Assembly: GCF_000189775.2 (NCBI RefSeq)
Contig: NC_015555.1
Span: forward strand, 2,119,001 to 2,183,000
Source: Thermoanaerobacterium xylanolyticum LX-11
Lineage (GTDB): Bacteria > Bacillota > Thermoanaerobacteria > Thermoanaerobacterales > Thermoanaerobacteraceae
Reading direction: 5' to 3'
Length of the DNA stretch: 64,000 nucleotides
In this document: piece after piece, positions 51,961 to 60,617 of the stretch
Numbering within the stretch: position 1 is the stretch's first letter
How the letters are laid out: each line of letters starts with the position of its first letter
Position numbers and translations under genes: made by a program
The notes under the pieces: model-generated
What the model saw: the letters and a program-made list of their open reading frames with translations, nothing else
Told to the model about the DNA's origin: nothing
The model's database searches: none

Positions 51961-53262
51961 TCATTTACCAAATACCTTGTTCATCTCTTGCTGGCATTGT
52001 TTAGCCGCGGCTTCTGGAGATGAAACTCCCATCAATACCGATTCTATAGCGTTTTGCCAAGCTTTTTCAATCTCAGAACCTTTTGAAGGATCCTCTAACG
52101 TACATGTAAGCGGAGGAATATCATATTCAGGATGATATACAAATGCTTCTTGATTAAAATTCTTACTAGGAAGACTTCTCCATATATCACTATTAATTAA
52201 ACTTTTTCTTACAGGTACAGAATCTCCCGTTTCCATAAAAACTTTTTGTCCTTCACGAGAGACTATATAAAACACTAGCTCTGCGGCTAAGTCTGGATAC
52301 TTAGTATTTGCACTCACAGCATACCCGCTAGCACCTGACCCAACAACCGGTTTGTCAGGCATTATAGGAAATGTAACAACACCATATTTATCATGACCTA
52401 TTTGCTGTTCAAATGTTGTAATTAAAGGCCTAACCCAAAATACCATAGCGACTTTTTTTGAAAGAAAATCAGGTTCACCATTTACATAATCATTAGTAAA
52501 TATTCCCTCATCTACAAGGCTTTTAAAAGTTTTAAGCGCATTTATTGTTCCAGGAGTATCAAAGTCCGCAGAATTACCACCAGGATATGGTTTAGTAATA
52601 GTTCCTCCTAAACCCATTATCATAGGAATTGCTGCTGCCTGCCAGTTCAACTGAGCTTGGCATCCATATTGGACAATCTTATTTCCTTGCTTTTTAACAA
52701 GCTTTTTCGCAGTATCTAAAAACTCTTGCCATGTCCATCCATTTTTAGGAAAAGGAACACCTGCTTCAGTAAATAATTCTTTATTGTAAAATGTCACTAC
52801 ATGATTGTAATCTCTCGGTATCATATACTGTTTGCCTTTATATTGTCCTGTCTCAAGCATTGCAGGGAAGAAATCATCTTTAGAAACTCCAAATTTTTTG
52901 AAATAGCTATCAAGATCAAGTATAATATGCTTTGACGCAAACATCCCCACATCAACATCAGGAATCCAACATACATCAGCAAGCGTACCAGCAGATGCCT
53001 GTAAAATAATTTTTTGTTCATAATTTCCAGAATAAGGTTCATATTGTATAGTAACGTTTGGGTGTTTTGCCTCAAATCCTTTTGCAAATGCTTCAACTTC
53101 TTTTTTCATTCCAGGGTCATCCAGAGTTGCAAAGCGAAGTGTAATACGCTGATCATTAGATTTAACCGAATTTTTAGTTGAGTTGCTGCATCCAGTCAGC
53201 GTGAAAGAAAGCAACAAAGTAACAATAAGAACCATCAAATTAATTCTCAAAAGTTTTGACAT
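51961..53262 (-). CDS. ABC transporter sugar-binding lipoprotein
   Basis: 433 residues. Lipoprotein signal with lipobox LTGC (Cys about residue 25), then a family-1 solute-binding domain (RFATLDDPGMKKEVEAFAKGFEAKHPNV near its start, in part; NKELFTEAGVPFP; FVSREGQK-like IVSREGQKVF). It delivers sugar to the two following permeases. The ATG follows AAAGGAG. Its transcript probably starts near 53496, leaving a leader of about 235 bases. Substrate inferred to be rhamnosides from the upstream GH106-like gene. Confidence 0.93.
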   Translation of the reverse strand: MSKLLRINLMVLIVTLLLSFTLTGCSNSTKNSVKSNDQRITLRFATLDDPGMKKEVEAFAKGFEAKHPNVTIQYEPYSGNYEQKIILQASAGTLADVCWIPDVDVGMFASKHIILDLDSYFKKFGVSKDDFFPAMLETGQYKGKQYMIPRDYNHVVTFYNKELFTEAGVPFPKNGWTWQEFLDTAKKLVKKQGNKIVQYGCQAQLNWQAAAIPMIMGLGGTITKPYPGGNSADFDTPGTINALKTFKSLVDEGIFTNDYVNGEPDFLSKKVAMVFWVRPLITTFEQQIGHDKYGVVTFPIMPDKPVVGSGASGYAVSANTKYPDLAAELVFYIVSREGQKVFMETGDSVPVRKSLINSDIWRSLPSKNFNQEAFVYHPEYDIPPLTCTLEDPSKGSEIEKAWQNAIESVLMGVSSPEAAAKQCQQEMNKVFGK

Positions 53263-53515
53263 AAACTCATCTCCTTTATTATTTTAAAATTCATTTTTTG
53301 CTAAAATTATTTTTGTCATGGTATATTTCTTATAAAAAATTTATTCTTATTTGCTTCAAACACCTCCTCTCCTTGAATGTATGTCCATGAAAACTTAGAG
53401 AACTCTAATTTTGCCTATTCCCAGATATCATATTTCTACTTCTCATTAAAGTTTTACCTATAACTGAATAGAAATTTTCTAATCCACGTTATCATTTCTT
53501 TTATTATACTGTAGA
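53263..53515 (-). promoter_or_regulatory. Promoter, operator-like site and long leader of the second sugar transporter
   Basis: On the minus strand TTGCTC (53525-53530, inside the end of the GH106 gene), 16 bases, TATAAT (53503-53508), then TGATAACGTGGATT (53481-53494), which resembles the GTTAACGTG operator of the pectin locus in sequence and in position after the -10 box. The leader of about 235 bases holds a TTAGAG/CTCTAA stem and an orphan AGGAGG near 53367 not followed by a useful frame. Confidence 0.6.
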
Positions 53516-56500
53516 TTATATACAGAGCAATGACGCACTTCCAATTCCCAGTGGAAGCAATGCATACTTTTCAGTAAATCTATTAAAATCTACAAAAGTG
53601 TTAGGTCCAACAAATTCGTCATCAAAAATTCTAGCTATTCTATTAGGTCCCATTAAATTAAATAATGTAGTTGCAGCTACTATCTTTATTTCATTTTTCC
53701 CTTCTTTTAGTACATTAGTAACATCGAATACGTAAGGTTCCCAGTACTTAACATCAACATACTTATCATTTACATATAACTCAATACATGCAGCTTTTAC
53801 ATCGTTTATAATCAGATAGGCCTTCGCATTTTCTTTTTTGTATTCGATTTGAGAAACAAATTCTACTTTTCCTGCATAAAATGGATAACCAGATTCAGTC
53901 AAATCCTTGTAATTTGGTTTTTTAAATTTACCATCAATTGTAAAGTGTTTTTTGTTAAAGTCCATAACTATAAAGTTCCCAACTATATATACTGCTTCTA
54001 CTTCTGTAGGAAAATGATTCTTAAAATCTTTGACACTTATATGTGTACCTGGACCTGTGATATTATTTACCTTTTTACCCTCAATGGTTAGTTTGTTAAC
54101 TCCTTCGCAAATCTTTCCAGTCAAAGGTACTTTTGTGAAGTTAATGTCCTTCCAACTTTTATTAGGATCAAAAGCTCCAAGTTCTCCTCTCTGCTTTAAT
54201 GGCCTTATTTCTATATCATTTATGGTAATTCTATCTAAATTTTCTGCTACTTCTATAACTGCAAATATTTCTCCTTCCGGTATATTTATAACTTCAAAAG
54301 TATACTCTGCTTTGAAAGGTGTTCCATCATCCACTTTGTAAAAGTGCTGATTCCATGCATATGCTACAGGCTCATTTTCTAATACTTTTTTACCATCTAA
54401 ATAAAGTGTAACATCATTTAGTGGCAATACATTTTGCTCTAAAAAATTTACCTCCCAATTATCAACTGTAATTACTAAATCTTTTAAAGTAACGTCATCA
54501 TCTGTAAAGGCTAGCCCACTATCTAAATAGTTTGGAACTTTTTGAACATTGACATTTTCATCGGTATAATAAAGCAACATACTCCCCGCAGGGTAGAATT
54601 TAACAGAGATTTCTCTTCTTCCGTCCTTAACTATTGAAGGTATTGCGAAAATTTCACCACTCATAAGGTCTAAAATATATGGCTCTTCCTCATAAGGCAA
54701 AGATATAATTGCATTAATTTCTCTTTGTTCATCTGTATTTACAAGAAATATACTTCTACCTTCTTTTGCGATTCGACTATGACAATAGATCTTATCTGCA
54801 TTTTCTCCCGTCATTTTATCCGTTATCTTAATTCTGTAATCATAATACTTATCTACTATATCTAAAGCATCTTTCACAGAATTAACATATAAAACACCAT
54901 CAGGTAAATTCATATCTCCCAAAATACCATCAACACGTGAAGGCACAGGTTTTATAAATATTAACCTATCTGCTCCTGCTTGTTCTGCAAATTCTCTTAA
55001 AAGTTTTACAGTATTAGTTCTAAGTGTAAGAGAAGGTGGTACTATAACCGTAGAATATTTGTGTTGACCGATAATAAGTTTACCATCTTGCACTTTTGCA
55101 TGGCTCTCCATTATTATTTCATCGCCATAATGATAATCTAATTTCCATTCTCTCAGCATTGTTGATAACACTTCAAAATGTCTATTATAGATACTGTTTT
55201 CTACAGGAAATCCATTTTGTTTATGCAAAGGTGAATATTCGCTCCAAACACTTGCAATTGGATGTAAAACTAATATATCTACTTCTCTTTTCCCTTGCGA
55301 TACTGCATAGCTTATTCTACCTATATAATCTGCAAATTTACGTTCATCATCCCACCATGGTTGCTGATAATAAAGGTTTGCAGGATAATCTCTCTTCCTT
55401 TCACCCCTCATAGAATAAAGTGACAAGTGAGAGTTGACAAAACTTATGCCTAAAGCAGCTTCCCAATCAGCTATCCACTTACGATGATAAAAACTCACCT
55501 GTTGCCCAATTGTTCCAAATACTTCACAAAGTACTCTTTCTTTATTGAGCTGATCAGCCACAGATGATACCTGATTTACTGTTACTAGTTGATTTATATT
55601 CCTTCCTAATTTATCAATGCCTGGCCAATGCATAAATTCATAATGAGGCATTGCTGCTCCTATCCATTGTGTTTGAGAGACTAAGTCATCTTCTCCCATA
55701 AAGTGCCCTGTCATTTTAAGATTGTTTTTTTCACACCAATCATAATACTGCTTTGTCCAACTTTCTAAAAATAGCCTTGTAGCAGCATCATAAAAATCAA
55801 ATCTTATCTTCTTATAATCTCCAATATCAAAGAAAAGTTCTTTGACATGTTCCTCTATATTATAGCCTTTTAATTTTTTGAAAAAATCTGGTAAATATAT
55901 AGACCATGGAATAGCAGGAACATTGTAATAAATTTCCATCAAATAACATGGCTCATCAGTAAAGATACCGGGAATTTCTTTACCAAAATATTTCCCCACA
56001 GTTTCTTTGTATTTTTCATGAGTCACTTTTATAAATGTTTTTACAGCTTCAGGATTCATAAGATCTACATAACTGCTACCATTAAACCATAAATTTCCTA
56101 AAGGAGAAATCCTTTTGCATATAATGTATCTTTGTCCTTCCCAATCTATTTCAGACATAATTATATCGTTTTTAGTGATTTCATTAGATTTTATTAAAAC
56201 AAGAGCACTGCTTCGAAATTTTTCATTAGTATTAGGAACAATACCACCAGCAAAACCAGAAGGCCATTTATCTTCATCATATAGCCATGCATATGTGCCC
56301 GTCTCTCTTGCCGTTTCTGCACAAGCTTTTATCATATCCATCCATTCTTCTGACAAATAACCAGTAACTAACCCTACTCGTGAGTGCATAAAATAACTAC
56401 CCCATCCTTTTTCAGCCATATCTTTTATCTGTCTTTTGAGTTCATCTTTATCCAATTTATCATTCCAACTAAAAAATGGTGCGTTTCTATAAAGTGCTTC

Positions 56501-56527
56501 TGGATTTTTAAATTCTTCAAGTTTCAT
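53516..56527 (-). CDS. GH106-like alpha-L-rhamnosidase
   Basis: 1003 residues, no signal peptide. The N-terminal FKNPEALYRNAPFFSWN and KGWGSYFMHSR segments, GIFTDEPCY with acidic residues in the TIM barrel, TGHFMGEDDL and the C-terminal galactose-binding-like sandwich domains (YINDIEI-, DVTNVLKEGKNEI-type) are typical of GH106 and its relatives. It should release L-rhamnose from imported rhamnosides or rhamnogalacturonan fragments, feeding RhaA/RhaB just upstream. AGGAGG precedes the ATG. Family placement by eye; a related uncharacterised family remains possible. Confidence 0.8.
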   Translation of the reverse strand: MKLEEFKNPEALYRNAPFFSWNDKLDKDELKRQIKDMAEKGWGSYFMHSRVGLVTGYLSEEWMDMIKACAETARETGTYAWLYDEDKWPSGFAGGIVPNTNEKFRSSALVLIKSNEITKNDIIMSEIDWEGQRYIICKRISPLGNLWFNGSSYVDLMNPEAVKTFIKVTHEKYKETVGKYFGKEIPGIFTDEPCYLMEIYYNVPAIPWSIYLPDFFKKLKGYNIEEHVKELFFDIGDYKKIRFDFYDAATRLFLESWTKQYYDWCEKNNLKMTGHFMGEDDLVSQTQWIGAAMPHYEFMHWPGIDKLGRNINQLVTVNQVSSVADQLNKERVLCEVFGTIGQQVSFYHRKWIADWEAALGISFVNSHLSLYSMRGERKRDYPANLYYQQPWWDDERKFADYIGRISYAVSQGKREVDILVLHPIASVWSEYSPLHKQNGFPVENSIYNRHFEVLSTMLREWKLDYHYGDEIIMESHAKVQDGKLIIGQHKYSTVIVPPSLTLRTNTVKLLREFAEQAGADRLIFIKPVPSRVDGILGDMNLPDGVLYVNSVKDALDIVDKYYDYRIKITDKMTGENADKIYCHSRIAKEGRSIFLVNTDEQREINAIISLPYEEEPYILDLMSGEIFAIPSIVKDGRREISVKFYPAGSMLLYYTDENVNVQKVPNYLDSGLAFTDDDVTLKDLVITVDNWEVNFLEQNVLPLNDVTLYLDGKKVLENEPVAYAWNQHFYKVDDGTPFKAEYTFEVINIPEGEIFAVIEVAENLDRITINDIEIRPLKQRGELGAFDPNKSWKDINFTKVPLTGKICEGVNKLTIEGKKVNNITGPGTHISVKDFKNHFPTEVEAVYIVGNFIVMDFNKKHFTIDGKFKKPNYKDLTESGYPFYAGKVEFVSQIEYKKENAKAYLIINDVKAACIELYVNDKYVDVKYWEPYVFDVTNVLKEGKNEIKIVAATTLFNLMGPNRIARIFDDEFVGPNTFVDFNRFTEKYALLPLGIGSASLLCI

Positions 56528-56766
56528 ATTATAAACCTCCTCATTTAATTATTTTTGTAAACAATAAATTTGTCTCACATCTTAAAACTTAATAAAACAC
56601 ATTGATAATTGGAAATTACCTCTTAGTATAATATTTCCATAACCACCCATATTATTAATATATTATATGAAATTCTATTTACTTACATTGTATTTTCTAT
56701 TTTTCATGATTTTTTCTTTTATTACATCTTTCATTCCTTTCACGGTTAAAGTTAAGCTTCCGAAAA
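56528..56766 (-). promoter_or_regulatory. Upstream region of the GH106-like gene
   Basis: 239 AT-rich bases. Just after the rhaB stop is CTTTAACCGTGAAAG (on the minus strand), an odd palindrome with a central C and a CG step, a plausible LacI-type operator. A TATAAT farther down has no good -35 match. GGAAAT and ATTTCC arms about 15 bases apart form a weak stem. No gene is present. Confidence 0.45.
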
Positions 56767-58179
56767 TTATTTCCTGAGTTCACTATAATTCTTTATTATC
56801 TTTCTTCCCTCTTTTAAATCTTTGATGTATCCTAAGGCCATAAGTTGAACTATCACATTGCCATAGATTGAAGCTTCTACAGGTCCTGTTATGACTTTTC
56901 TACCGGTAACATCCGCAGTTAACTCACAAAGGAACTTATCCTGTATTCCTCCGCCAACCATATGGATAGTATCTATTTTTCGCCCTATAATGTCTTCTAA
57001 ATTGTTTAAGCAATTTTTGTATTGTTCAACTATACCATTGTAAGCAGCTCTCGCTATATCACCAATATCCTGAGGCAAACCCTGCCCTGTTTCTACACAA
57101 TATTGCTTTATTGCTTCAGCCATATCATCGGGAGCTATAAACAATTTGTCATCGGGATTAATTATAAACTCCTCATGCTCAGCTTTAGATGCCATCTGGC
57201 TGATCCCTGGAAATCCTATTTTTATACCATTTGAATTCCAGCTTTGTTTTAATTGTTGAATAATCCACAAGCCATTTATATTTTTAAGTAGCCTAATAAA
57301 GCCTTCTACTCCACCTTCATTTGTAAAGTTGTACTTTTTTGTATTTTCATTTATTATAGGACTTTCACTTTCAACACCTAATAGTGACCACGTACCACAA
57401 ATCAAATAGGCACTTGAACCGTTTTCAATTGGTGTACCCGCAACTGCAGATGCCGTATCATGGCTTCCAACTGAAATCACAGGAATATCAGATAGTCCTG
57501 TTTCTTCTTGAATTTCTTTTGATAGATAGCCAATTATCTTCCCCGGCATCAATATTTTTTGAAAAATGCTTTCCGGTATATTTAACTTTTTTATAAGATC
57601 GATCGCCCAATCCCTTTTTTCAGCATCCAGCATCTGTGATGTTGATGCAACGGTGTATTCATTGTATTTATCATTAGTCAGATAAAAGTTCAACAAATCT
57701 GGAATAAATAACAATGTCTTCGCATTATCCAATAATTCTGGGCGTCTCATTAAATCACAATACAATTGAAATATTGTATTAAATTCCATAAACTGTATGC
57801 CAGTAATATTATAAATCTCTTCTAATGGCAATACCTTTTCAACTTTTTTCATTATCCCATTTGTTCTCTGATCTCTGTAATGAATTGGGTTTGAAATTAA
57901 TTCATCGTTTTTATCAAGCAAGCCATAATCGACACCCCAAGTATCTATACCAATGCCGGATATTTTGATTTTCCTCTTTGACGCTATTTTTAATCCGTTT
58001 TTTAATTCGTGAAAAAGCCTCAAAAAATCCCAATAAAGTGATTGTCCCAGCTTGACTGGCTCATTTGGAAATCTATAAACTTCTTCGACATCGATTTTTT
58101 CACCGTCAAATTTCGATAACATAAGACGTCCACTAGAAGCACCAAAATCGAAAGCTAAATTATACACAATATCTTTCAT
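56767..58179 (-). CDS. rhaB: L-rhamnulokinase
   Basis: 470 residues, FGGY kinase family. N-terminal AFDFGASSGRLML (phosphate loop, residues about 9-21), GIGIDTWGVDYGLLD and C-terminal MVGGGIQDKFLCELTAD are typical of RhaB. It phosphorylates L-rhamnulose to rhamnulose-1-phosphate with ATP. It follows rhaA by 28 bases, completing the rhaM-rhaA-rhaB order. The aldolase RhaD needed next is not in the window. Confidence 0.95.
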   Translation of the reverse strand: MKDIVYNLAFDFGASSGRLMLSKFDGEKIDVEEVYRFPNEPVKLGQSLYWDFLRLFHELKNGLKIASKRKIKISGIGIDTWGVDYGLLDKNDELISNPIHYRDQRTNGIMKKVEKVLPLEEIYNITGIQFMEFNTIFQLYCDLMRRPELLDNAKTLLFIPDLLNFYLTNDKYNEYTVASTSQMLDAEKRDWAIDLIKKLNIPESIFQKILMPGKIIGYLSKEIQEETGLSDIPVISVGSHDTASAVAGTPIENGSSAYLICGTWSLLGVESESPIINENTKKYNFTNEGGVEGFIRLLKNINGLWIIQQLKQSWNSNGIKIGFPGISQMASKAEHEEFIINPDDKLFIAPDDMAEAIKQYCVETGQGLPQDIGDIARAAYNGIVEQYKNCLNNLEDIIGRKIDTIHMVGGGIQDKFLCELTADVTGRKVITGPVEASIYGNVIVQLMALGYIKDLKEGRKIIKNYSELRK

Positions 58180-58207
58180 TGAAATACCATCCTTTAGCCT
58201 TAAATTT

Positions 58208-59485
58208 CTAAGTCCGATTTTTTATAATTTCTTTTTCATATTCTTTAACAGCATCAATCCATGATGTACCAATAGGCACATTTTCGTCCATACAGTATTT
58301 GTTCCAAACGGAGTAAAATGGCAATGTTTTAAATTCCTCCATCAAAGCAAGCCTTGCACCAAAATTGCCTTTGTTCTCTTCTTCTAAAAGTAGATGAACA
58401 GGCTCTAATAGTGATATTAATATAGCTTTTAGCGTCGCTCTCGCGCCTATTACCCACGCCATTATCCTGTTTATGCTTGCGTCAAAGAAATCTAATGCAA
58501 TATATACTTTATCATAAGCATTACATCTTCTTATTTCTTTTGCTAATGAGAGCAAATCTTCATTTAAAATGACTACATGATCGCTATCCCAGCGAACGCC
58601 ACGGCTTACGTGAACCAGTAAATTATCATCAAATGTAAGTATTGATGATATCTTATCAGCTATACTCTCAGTAGGATGAAAATGCCCCATGTCAAGGCAC
58701 AACATTACATCATTTCTTGATGCATAATTCATATAAAACTCATGTGAACCAACCACATAACTTTCTGACCCGATACCAAATAGTTTGCTTTCAACTGAAT
58801 CGATGATGTTTGTTTTGTCGTATTTTACTGAAAATATTTCATCTAAAGATTCTTTAAGTATCTTTCTATGTTCAATTCGATTAGCAGGCAAATCTTTAGA
58901 ACCATCTGGAATCCAAATATTGTTGACACATTGGATTTTTAATTCTTTTCCTATCTCATTTGCGATTTCACGGCATCTTTTGCCATGTTCAATCCAAAAC
59001 TTCCTTATGTTTTCATCTTTGCTTGAAAGCGTATAGCCATCATTTGCTTTAGGATGCGAAAAAAACGTAGGATTAAAGTCAAGGCCAAGGCCATTTTCTT
59101 TTGCCCAGTCAACCCATTTCCTGAAATGCTCCACGTTTATTTCATCTCTGTCTACAAATTCACCATTTGTTTCTGCGTAAATGGCATGTAAATTCACTTT
59201 GTGTTTGCCTGGTATACGGCTTAAGGCTTTTTCAATGTCTTGCCTTAATTCTTCACCATTTCTTGCTCTGCCAGGCCAGTTTCCTGTAGCAAGGATTCCT
59301 CCACCACTTAATCCATTGGCACTTTTTTCAAATCCGGTTACATCATCACCCTGCCAGCAGTGAAGTGAAATACGAATCTTTTTCATTTTGTCTAATACTT
59401 CATCAGTATCTATGTCAAACTTTGCATAAATCTCTTTTGCATTATAATAATCATTTAAAATTTTATCTTTTTCTGCTTCATACAT
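58208..59485 (-). CDS. rhaA: L-rhamnose isomerase
   Basis: 425 residues from the ATG at 59483-59485; AAAGGA lies upstream with good spacing for this codon, not for the ATG three codons earlier. Converts L-rhamnose to L-rhamnulose. Early SLHCWQGDDVTGFE with GGILATGNWPG, the metal-site LDFNPTFFSHPKA, MLCLDMGHFHPTE and HVSRGVRWDSDHV are hallmark RhaA segments. Part of rhaM-rhaA-rhaB. Confidence 0.96.
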   Translation of the reverse strand: MYEAEKDKILNDYYNAKEIYAKFDIDTDEVLDKMKKIRISLHCWQGDDVTGFEKSANGLSGGGILATGNWPGRARNGEELRQDIEKALSRIPGKHKVNLHAIYAETNGEFVDRDEINVEHFRKWVDWAKENGLGLDFNPTFFSHPKANDGYTLSSKDENIRKFWIEHGKRCREIANEIGKELKIQCVNNIWIPDGSKDLPANRIEHRKILKESLDEIFSVKYDKTNIIDSVESKLFGIGSESYVVGSHEFYMNYASRNDVMLCLDMGHFHPTESIADKISSILTFDDNLLVHVSRGVRWDSDHVVILNEDLLSLAKEIRRCNAYDKVYIALDFFDASINRIMAWVIGARATLKAILISLLEPVHLLLEEENKGNFGARLALMEEFKTLPFYSVWNKYCMDENVPIGTSWIDAVKEYEKEIIKNRT

Positions 59486-59532
59486 AATAAACATCCTTTC
59501 AGGAAATGATAAGTATATTTTAAAATGTAAAA

Positions 59533-59859
59533 CTATTCTAAATAAAATATCTCACGCAAAGGTTTTATAGGCTCCTCTCTATTAAAATCAAATGAGCCCT
59601 CCACCATTTTTGATGTTATTGCATTCCACTTATTGCAAAATTCACTTTTAGCAATATAATCAAATGCAGCATTGACATCATCGCATTCAAAGCAGTAAAA
59701 AAATTGGTTCCCATTTTGAAAAATCGAATAATTCTTTATTCCGGCTTTGCGATGTTCTTCTAAAACTTCAGGCCACGGATTAAGATGCATTTTTACATAT
59801 TCATCAACATATTCTTTTTTTACAGTCCATGTCCAAGCAAATTTATGACTATTTTTCAT
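59533..59859 (-). CDS. rhaM: L-rhamnose mutarotase
   Basis: 108 residues, the standard RhaM (DUF718) size. Interconverts alpha and beta anomers of L-rhamnose, feeding RhaA. FAWTWTVKKEYVDEYVKMHLNPWPEVLEEHRKAGIKNYSIF, given in part, holds the catalytic His after the YxxxH pattern. GAGGTG precedes the ATG. First gene of the rha catabolic trio, 39 bases from the rhaA open frame. Confidence 0.94.
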   Translation of the reverse strand: MKNSHKFAWTWTVKKEYVDEYVKMHLNPWPEVLEEHRKAGIKNYSIFQNGNQFFYCFECDDVNAAFDYIAKSEFCNKWNAITSKMVEGSFDFNREEPIKPLREIFYLE

Positions 59860-60068
59860 TCAAAAGACACCTCTTAAATCTATTCATTATTTATTTCAAG
59901 CTTGACATTAGTTTCAATTATACAAGTACATTTCTTTATATTATTATATATATTCGACGTTTTTTGTTAAATTCCTTCTTGTTTTTAATATTTTTTATTA
60001 ATTTTTTTGTTATTTTTTTGTTTTGTAATTGTATATGTTGTGTTTTCTTTTATTGCACGCTTTTGTAC
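59860..60068 (-). promoter_or_regulatory. Intergenic region between pduT-type gene and rhaM
   Basis: 209 very AT-rich bases with long T tracts. On the minus strand a TATAAT (about 59918) lies roughly 60 bases before rhaM, followed by TTGAAACTAATGTCAAG, a loose inverted repeat that could be an operator. No -35 consensus. The rha genes may be read both from here and from the microcompartment operon upstream; no strong terminator is visible. Confidence 0.4.
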
Positions 60069-60617
60069 CTAGATTATCTTGCCCCAAATAGATTTATCTG
60101 GGTTAGGTATTATAGATTTGTTTAAAAGCATACCCGATTTCTCCAGGGCGTTGCATCCTGCATTTATAGATGCTTCAACAGCAGCAAGTTCTCCTGTAAG
60201 CAGCAAATACGACTTGCCGCACATACCTCTGGCTATTCTTATTTCTACAAGATTTACTTTCGCAGCTTTTGCAGCGGTGTCTGCTGCAAGTATTATTGAT
60301 GCTGCAGAAAATGTCTCTATGATGCCAAGTGCTTCTACGTCATTTATTTCAGATGTACCATTCATAGCTTTATATATTGTTTCATGTGGATTCCCCAATA
60401 TAAAACTATCAATGACATTTTCTGAATATTGATTTATGCCCTTTTCTATCGCCGAATTAACTGCACTTAATTTCCCAGCTAATAGAACAATGTATTTCCC
60501 CGGACATACTGTATAGGCTTCAATTATTTCTACATCAGCGGTTTTAGCCATGTCATCAGCAGCAGTTATACCTGTAGCAACTGATTTGTATTCAACTAAT
60601 CCTATTGCTTTGTCCAT
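60069..60617 (-). CDS. pduT: Tandem BMC-domain shell protein, PduT type
   Basis: 182 residues from the ATG at 60615-60617 (AGAGGTG upstream). Two BMC domains in tandem (residues about 3-88 and 95-180). Cys38 in VCPGK matches the cysteine of PduT that holds a 4Fe-4S cluster in the trimer pore, so it probably passes electrons across the microcompartment shell. Its start overlaps pduS by 26 bases; PduS and PduT interact in the Salmonella system. The C-terminal IIPNPDKSIWG also matches PduT style. Confidence 0.9.
   Translation of the reverse strand: MDKAIGLVEYKSVATGITAADDMAKTADVEIIEAYTVCPGKYIVLLAGKLSAVNSAIEKGINQYSENVIDSFILGNPHETIYKAMNGTSEINDVEALGIIETFSAASIILAADTAAKAAKVNLVEIRIARGMCGKSYLLLTGELAAVEASINAGCNALEKSGMLLNKSIIPNPDKSIWGKII

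Noticed and set aside
53340-53380. Small leader peptide after the orphan AGGAGG in the second transporter's leader
   Set aside because: The frame following it closes after about nine codons and shows no meaningful sequence.
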